Shown here one piece after another: positions 60,441 through 64,000 of a DNA stretch of 64,000 bases. How positions within the stretch are numbered: position 1 is the stretch's first letter; the number at the start of each line of letters is the position of its first letter. The notes under the pieces were generated by a model. That model was not told where the DNA came from and ran no database searches. It saw only the letters and a program-made list of their open reading frames with translations. Both the position numbers and the translations under genes were made by a program. The stretch comes from Streptomyces sp. DG2A-72 (GTDB lineage: Bacteria > Actinomycetota > Actinomycetes > Streptomycetales > Streptomycetaceae): assembly GCF_030499575.1 (NCBI RefSeq), contig NZ_JASTLC010000001.1, forward strand, positions 5,666,001-5,730,000, read 5' to 3'.

Positions 60441-60542
60441 GGAAAGTAAATGTAACTGTCTCAATGGTTCTTACGGGGCAGATGAGTTCACTGATGAAGC
60501 TGTTAGGTTCGGTGATCTCTACTTGTCTCATGGGGAGTTGGG
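60438..60542 (+). other. Left end of the recombinase element
   Basis: A 105-base AT-richer stretch between the broken tadA frame and the first recombinase gene. It contains two related motifs, CTGTCTCAATGG (about 60455) and CTTGTCTCATGGG (about 60523), which may be recombinase or promoter sites. The ribosome site GGGGAG precedes the recombinase ATG. Confidence 0.5.
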
Positions 60543-62009
60543 ATGGAGCACTTCTTTGTCTCGCCGAGCAAGGTGCGCCGGTTCTACGAGGCGCCTTCTG
60601 GTGTCGACCCGGACTTCGATGCCGAGGCGTACGTACGTCGGCCGGGAGCGGTGAAGGAGGGTACGCCGTTCTACCTCGGGCCGGACATGCGCCCGTTGGA
60701 GCCGCTTTGCTCCTTCTTCCTGGAGCTGTCCAAGACGCTGAAGGCGAAGTCCCTTCAGGACTACGGCTACGACGCCATGGACGTGGTGGAGTTCCTGGCC
60801 GAGCTTGATCCGCCCACTGACCTTCTGTCTGCCACCGAAGAGGATCTGGTGGCCTACCGGGAGGACTGCACCGAGAACCGCGAGAAGCCGGATGAGCCGG
60901 CCACGTGGAAGCGGCGCCGGGTCTTGATCAACAGCTTCTACGACTGGGCGACGGATTCGAAGACGAAGCTGCTGGAGGAGCGGCCCTACTACCGGCGGCC
61001 CAACGGCCGGGATGTGCTGTCCTGGGGTGCGGTGAGCGAACTGGACGTGCGCCACCTGACCTATCGGCAGTGGCGTTTCCTCAAACAGGTGGGCCTGCGC
61101 GGCTACTTGCCCGATGGCCGGGTCGATCCGGCATTCCGTTGCAGGACACCGCTGCGCAACAGCGTGGCGCCGGAGCTGGCGATCACGACGGGGATGCGGT
61201 CGCGGGAGTTCAGCTCGCTGCTGGACATTGAGGTCGGGCCTCCGCGTCGGGACGCATCACCGGCCGAGGTTCTGCTGAGGGCGACCGCGAAGCGTGGGTG
61301 GCCGCGCATGGCAGCTATCCAGGATCCGACGCTGCGTGAGCTGGACCTATACCGCCGCACGGAGCGGGCCGCGATGGTGCGGGCGTCGGCGAAGACCCTC
61401 TATAAGGCCCGTGCGGAGCTGTTCGTCGTGGACGACATCGACCTGCGGAAGATGGAGCTGAAGGGCGTGCTGCACGGTCGCCGCCGCACTTTCAAGGTCG
61501 CGGGGATGCCGGCGGAGATCCGTCGCATCGCTGTCATCGAAGGCGACCGGGGGCTGGAGGCGATGGCCCTGTTCATCGGCCGGGGCGGCCGGATGCTGTC
61601 CAAGCAGCGGTGGGGGCAGATCTTTGACGAGGCTCACCTGCGGTCTCTGCGGCTGAGCGAGGAGTACAAGTCTGATGTCGTGATGCCTGCCCGGCTTCGG
61701 ATCCATGACACGCGGCACACGTTCGCGATCTACATGCTGCATATGCTCACCCGGCTCATCCTGCGTGAGGAGGCCGAGCGCTACCTGGCGGGCGACGTCT
61801 CCGCTTACCTCACGGACCACCTGTCGAGGAACCCGCTGCTGATCCTCCAGCGAATCCTCGGACATCAAAATCCGAAAACCACTCTGCGTTACCTCACCTA
61901 CATCCGGAACACGAACGCGCTGGTCACCAGGGCCATCGCTGAGTGGAACGACCAGGAGGCGACCTACGCGGACTACGCGAGTGCCCTGGCGGACAAGGAG
62001 GTCGCGTAA
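60543..62009 (+). CDS. Tyrosine recombinase, first gene of the inserted element
   Basis: A 488-residue recombinase. Catalytic residues: Arg in ITTGMRSREFSSLL, HDTRHTF (His-x-x-Arg box), HQNPKTTLRYLTYI with the nucleophile Tyr. A large N-terminal region with a core-binding SAM-like domain. The final HQNP...Y box is near residue 440. The stop TAA overlaps the next ATG (TAATG). Resembles TnpA of Tn554 or the first protein of recombinase-in-trio elements. It probably put the element into tadA. Confidence 0.87.
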   Translation: MEHFFVSPSKVRRFYEAPSGVDPDFDAEAYVRRPGAVKEGTPFYLGPDMRPLEPLCSFFLELSKTLKAKSLQDYGYDAMDVVEFLAELDPPTDLLSATEEDLVAYREDCTENREKPDEPATWKRRRVLINSFYDWATDSKTKLLEERPYYRRPNGRDVLSWGAVSELDVRHLTYRQWRFLKQVGLRGYLPDGRVDPAFRCRTPLRNSVAPELAITTGMRSREFSSLLDIEVGPPRRDASPAEVLLRATAKRGWPRMAAIQDPTLRELDLYRRTERAAMVRASAKTLYKARAELFVVDDIDLRKMELKGVLHGRRRTFKVAGMPAEIRRIAVIEGDRGLEAMALFIGRGGRMLSKQRWGQIFDEAHLRSLRLSEEYKSDVVMPARLRIHDTRHTFAIYMLHMLTRLILREEAERYLAGDVSAYLTDHLSRNPLLILQRILGHQNPKTTLRYLTYIRNTNALVTRAIAEWNDQEATYADYASALADKEVA

Positions 62010-63970
62010 TGCCCAGACGAGGCGAGCGCAAGACCCGCATCCGCAGCAAGGGCCCGGCCAATACCCAGGTGACGCCGGGTCGCATCGGAGTACGGGTGTT
62101 CCTGGAGCAGCGCCGAGGCCGCACCATCAAACACAGCATCGACCCGTCTGATTACCGGTGCACGACGTTGGCGGCTCAACTGGCGGACGAGTGGCTGAAG
62201 ATGACCCGCCACGCGGCTCTGAGCGGCGGGGGCTCCGAGTACTCCGGCGCGGTGCGGAGCTTCGCCCAGTTCACCGACAAGCACCTGTCCGAGGCCGGCG
62301 TGAACCCGGTGGATGTCCGGCTGGACGGTCACGGCGTCGATCTCGTGGAGGTCCTCTACGCGTGGGAGGGAGACCTGCGGCAGAAGCACGGCGTGAAGTC
62401 CAAGCAGCCCTATCGTCTCGCGCGGGCACTGCTGGCCCTGATCGAACAACGGGCCTCCGTCGACTCCGGGATTCCCGAGCATCTGCGGCAGCGGGCCAAG
62501 GCGCCGGCGTCCTACGGCAAGCCGACGCCTCAGCCGCTGGACGAGTTCTCAAACGCTGAGCGGATCGCTCTGCGCGACGCAGCCCGCGCGGCAGTGCGGG
62601 CCACGGAGGCGAGACTGGCACGTGGGCGTGAGCTACTGGCCGCGGGCACCGACCCACGGGAAGGTGGCTGGCGTGACCTTCCCAATCTCCTCTGGGCAAC
62701 CCAGATGCGGATGGTGAACTCCCAGACACTGCAGACGCATCTACCGGCCAAGACGCGATGGTGGCCACCCGAGGTCGTCGACCTGCTGCCCGCCCCGGAA
62801 GGCCAGTCGAGGCGACCCGGCGTTCGAGTTCTGGGACAGGAGCTGGGGCGGCTGCTGTTCCCCGATGAGTACGACCTTCAGGCGTTTCGCATCCTTCTCC
62901 TGCTGGGAATGGCGGACACGACCCCGGAGGAACTGCACGACCTGCAGCTTGACGACATCGAGTTCACCGACGGCGGCCTGCGGCTGGTGCAGACGAAGAT
63001 GCGGGCCGCGCGGATCCGCGCAGATCTGCACCCGGAGGTCGACCTGGAGGTCGTGAGCGAGGACGGTGAGGGCCAGGAATTCACGGGCGGCGGAGCTTGG
63101 GACGTGCCGGGCCTGATGCGGCGCCTGCTGGCGGCCACGGCGCTGATCAGGGAGATCTTCGACCCGGAGCCCTACCTGTTCGTGGCAGTACGACAGTTGC
63201 TCGGTGGTGGTGAACTCACCGGCAAGGTGGCGCAATTCAGGACGCCGCAGCGGTGCCGGTTCAGCTTCTGGATCACATCCCAGCGGGACGCGCAGGGCCG
63301 CCCTCTGGACATCTCCGAACCGCACGAGGTGCGTCGGCTGCGCAAGACCACCAAAGTGGTGCGGGCGGTCGCCCTGGGCGGCACGGTCTCGGACCTGGCC
63401 GGCGATGACCACCACGTCGAGGTCTACCGGGGCCACTACGCCCACGGCACCACCGCCCACATCATGGCCGGGCGGGCCATCAACCGGTCCCAGGAGTGGG
63501 TCTTCCAGAGAGTCGTACACAAACCGGTGCTGGTTGACGAGGCGGCCGAGGAAAGGCTGGAGGAGTCAGAAGTCGCCGGGGAACTCGGAATGGACATCGA
63601 GGTCGCCAAGGCCATGCGGGCCGGGGAACTGGACATGGGCCTGGTGAACTGCCGCAATCCCTACGACTCCCCGCAGCGAACCGACAACAAGCTCTGCCAC
63701 GTCGCGCCGGGAATGTGCATGCTCTGCCGCAACGCCGTCATCTTCTACTCGCAGCTGCCGCGGCTGCTTCTCATGTCCGACCGCATCGAACGGATGCGGA
63801 CCGCGTTGCCGCCTCCGAGATGGCACGCCATCTACGGGCAACAGCGCGCCGCCCTGGACGAGGTCTTCGCGGAGTGCGCCGACCGGCTGCCCGCAGCCCG
63901 GCAACAGATCACCGAGATGGAGCTGAATCTGGACGTGCCCCTCGGCCAGCGAACGGAGTTCGACCGATGA
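62009..63970 (+). CDS. Large tyrosine recombinase, second gene
   Basis: A 653-residue protein starting MPRRGERKTRIRSKG at the overlapping ATG behind AAGGAGGT. The layout follows the large Tn554 TnpB-like or trio-type integrases: GMADTTPEELHDLQLDDIEF (first box, Arg nearby), VRRLRKTTKVV (second box), YRGHYAHGTTAH (third box, Tyr), then a C-terminal Cys set NCRNPYDS, LCHVAPGMCMLCRNAV that may bind zinc. Catalytic residues differ from the textbook set so its role may be structural or auxiliary. The stop overlaps the next ATG (ATGA). Confidence 0.82.
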   Translation: MPRRGERKTRIRSKGPANTQVTPGRIGVRVFLEQRRGRTIKHSIDPSDYRCTTLAAQLADEWLKMTRHAALSGGGSEYSGAVRSFAQFTDKHLSEAGVNPVDVRLDGHGVDLVEVLYAWEGDLRQKHGVKSKQPYRLARALLALIEQRASVDSGIPEHLRQRAKAPASYGKPTPQPLDEFSNAERIALRDAARAAVRATEARLARGRELLAAGTDPREGGWRDLPNLLWATQMRMVNSQTLQTHLPAKTRWWPPEVVDLLPAPEGQSRRPGVRVLGQELGRLLFPDEYDLQAFRILLLLGMADTTPEELHDLQLDDIEFTDGGLRLVQTKMRAARIRADLHPEVDLEVVSEDGEGQEFTGGGAWDVPGLMRRLLAATALIREIFDPEPYLFVAVRQLLGGGELTGKVAQFRTPQRCRFSFWITSQRDAQGRPLDISEPHEVRRLRKTTKVVRAVALGGTVSDLAGDDHHVEVYRGHYAHGTTAHIMAGRAINRSQEWVFQRVVHKPVLVDEAAEERLEESEVAGELGMDIEVAKAMRAGELDMGLVNCRNPYDSPQRTDNKLCHVAPGMCMLCRNAVIFYSQLPRLLLMSDRIERMRTALPPPRWHAIYGQQRAALDEVFAECADRLPAARQQITEMELNLDVPLGQRTEFDR

Positions 63971-64000
63971 CGAGTCAACCTGTCATCGAGCCGCTGACGT
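63967..64000 (+). CDS. Third gene of the recombinase element (start only)
   Basis: ATG 63967 overlaps the stop of the second recombinase (ATGA) and opens MTSQPVIEPLT before the window ends. By position it should be the third member of the set (TnpC-like or third integrase), but eleven codons say nothing about its function. Confidence 0.5.
   Translation, partial: MTSQPVIEPLT

Noticed and set aside
1..64000. CRISPR array
   Set aside because: No regularly spaced repeats of 25-40 bases were seen and no cas genes are present.

Overview
The window is chromosomal DNA of a high-GC actinomycete, almost certainly a Streptomyces. The right part carries a linked set of genes typical of that genus: wblA, two ArsA-like ATPases, crp, nth, a MarP-type protease, nhaA, acs, a 6C small RNA and a cpaE/tadA pair. 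Start codons are often GTG or TTG, and neighbouring genes overlap by 1-4 bases.

Layout. (1) 1-3042: two aminoacyl-tRNA synthetase genes transcribed away from each other. The first is an archaeal/eukaryal-type AspRS, cut by the window edge, with a full T-box leader whose specifier codon is GAC. The second is a TyrRS whose N-terminal region is split by an apparent one-base frameshift. (2) 3179-7290: accessory genes (P-loop kinase, nucleotidyltransferase, DUF317 protein, zinc-site protein, lipoprotein). (3) 7531-16755: an integrative mobilizable element with relaxase, MobC, two spread-type membrane proteins, a DnaC-like ATPase that seems to start at CTG, a replication-type protein with iteron-like repeats inside its gene, an XRE regulator, an excisionase-like protein and a tyrosine integrase that carries an inserted LacI-type helix-turn-helix. 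(4) 16829-23400: a cargo/defence zone with a DUF433/DUF5615 toxin-antitoxin-like pair, a Shedu-like nuclease divergent from an AT-richer unknown gene, and a two-gene cassette of an HTH-DUF488 fusion plus an unknown cysteine-motif protein. It ends at a tRNA-Pro(CGG) gene flanked by arm-site-like repeats, the likely integration site.

(5) 23518-32002: Pr6Pr membrane protein, metallophosphoesterase and YqeY-like protein, then 1.5 kb with no recognised gene, a frameshifted DUF1906/peptidoglycan-binding protein with two followers, a small HTH regulator and a secreted DUF2690-like protein. (6) 32309-60440: conserved core (class A PBP, wblA, ArsA-like pair, RidA, NUDIX, MBL hydrolase, crp, nth, CoA-type NUDIX, membrane protease, alpha/beta hydrolase with a duplicated 3'-end scrap beside it, holin-like protein, nhaA, acs, a SulP-STAS-carbonic anhydrase fusion, polysaccharide deacetylase, CooC-like ATPase, degenerate Fic-like protein, HAD phosphatase, 6C RNA, and the CpaE-like gene).

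(7) 60438-64000: the tadA/cpaF ATPase gene is cut off in its conserved core by a second mobile element. It encodes tightly overlapping recombinases in the manner of Tn554-like or recombinase-trio elements; the third gene starts at the window edge. The window therefore contains two separate tyrosine-recombinase elements, one at a tRNA-Pro hotspot and one inside a pilus/secretion ATPase gene. The best candidates for new biology are the tRNA-Asp-sensing T-box, the DUF488 and Shedu cassettes, and the integrase with an internal LacI-type domain.
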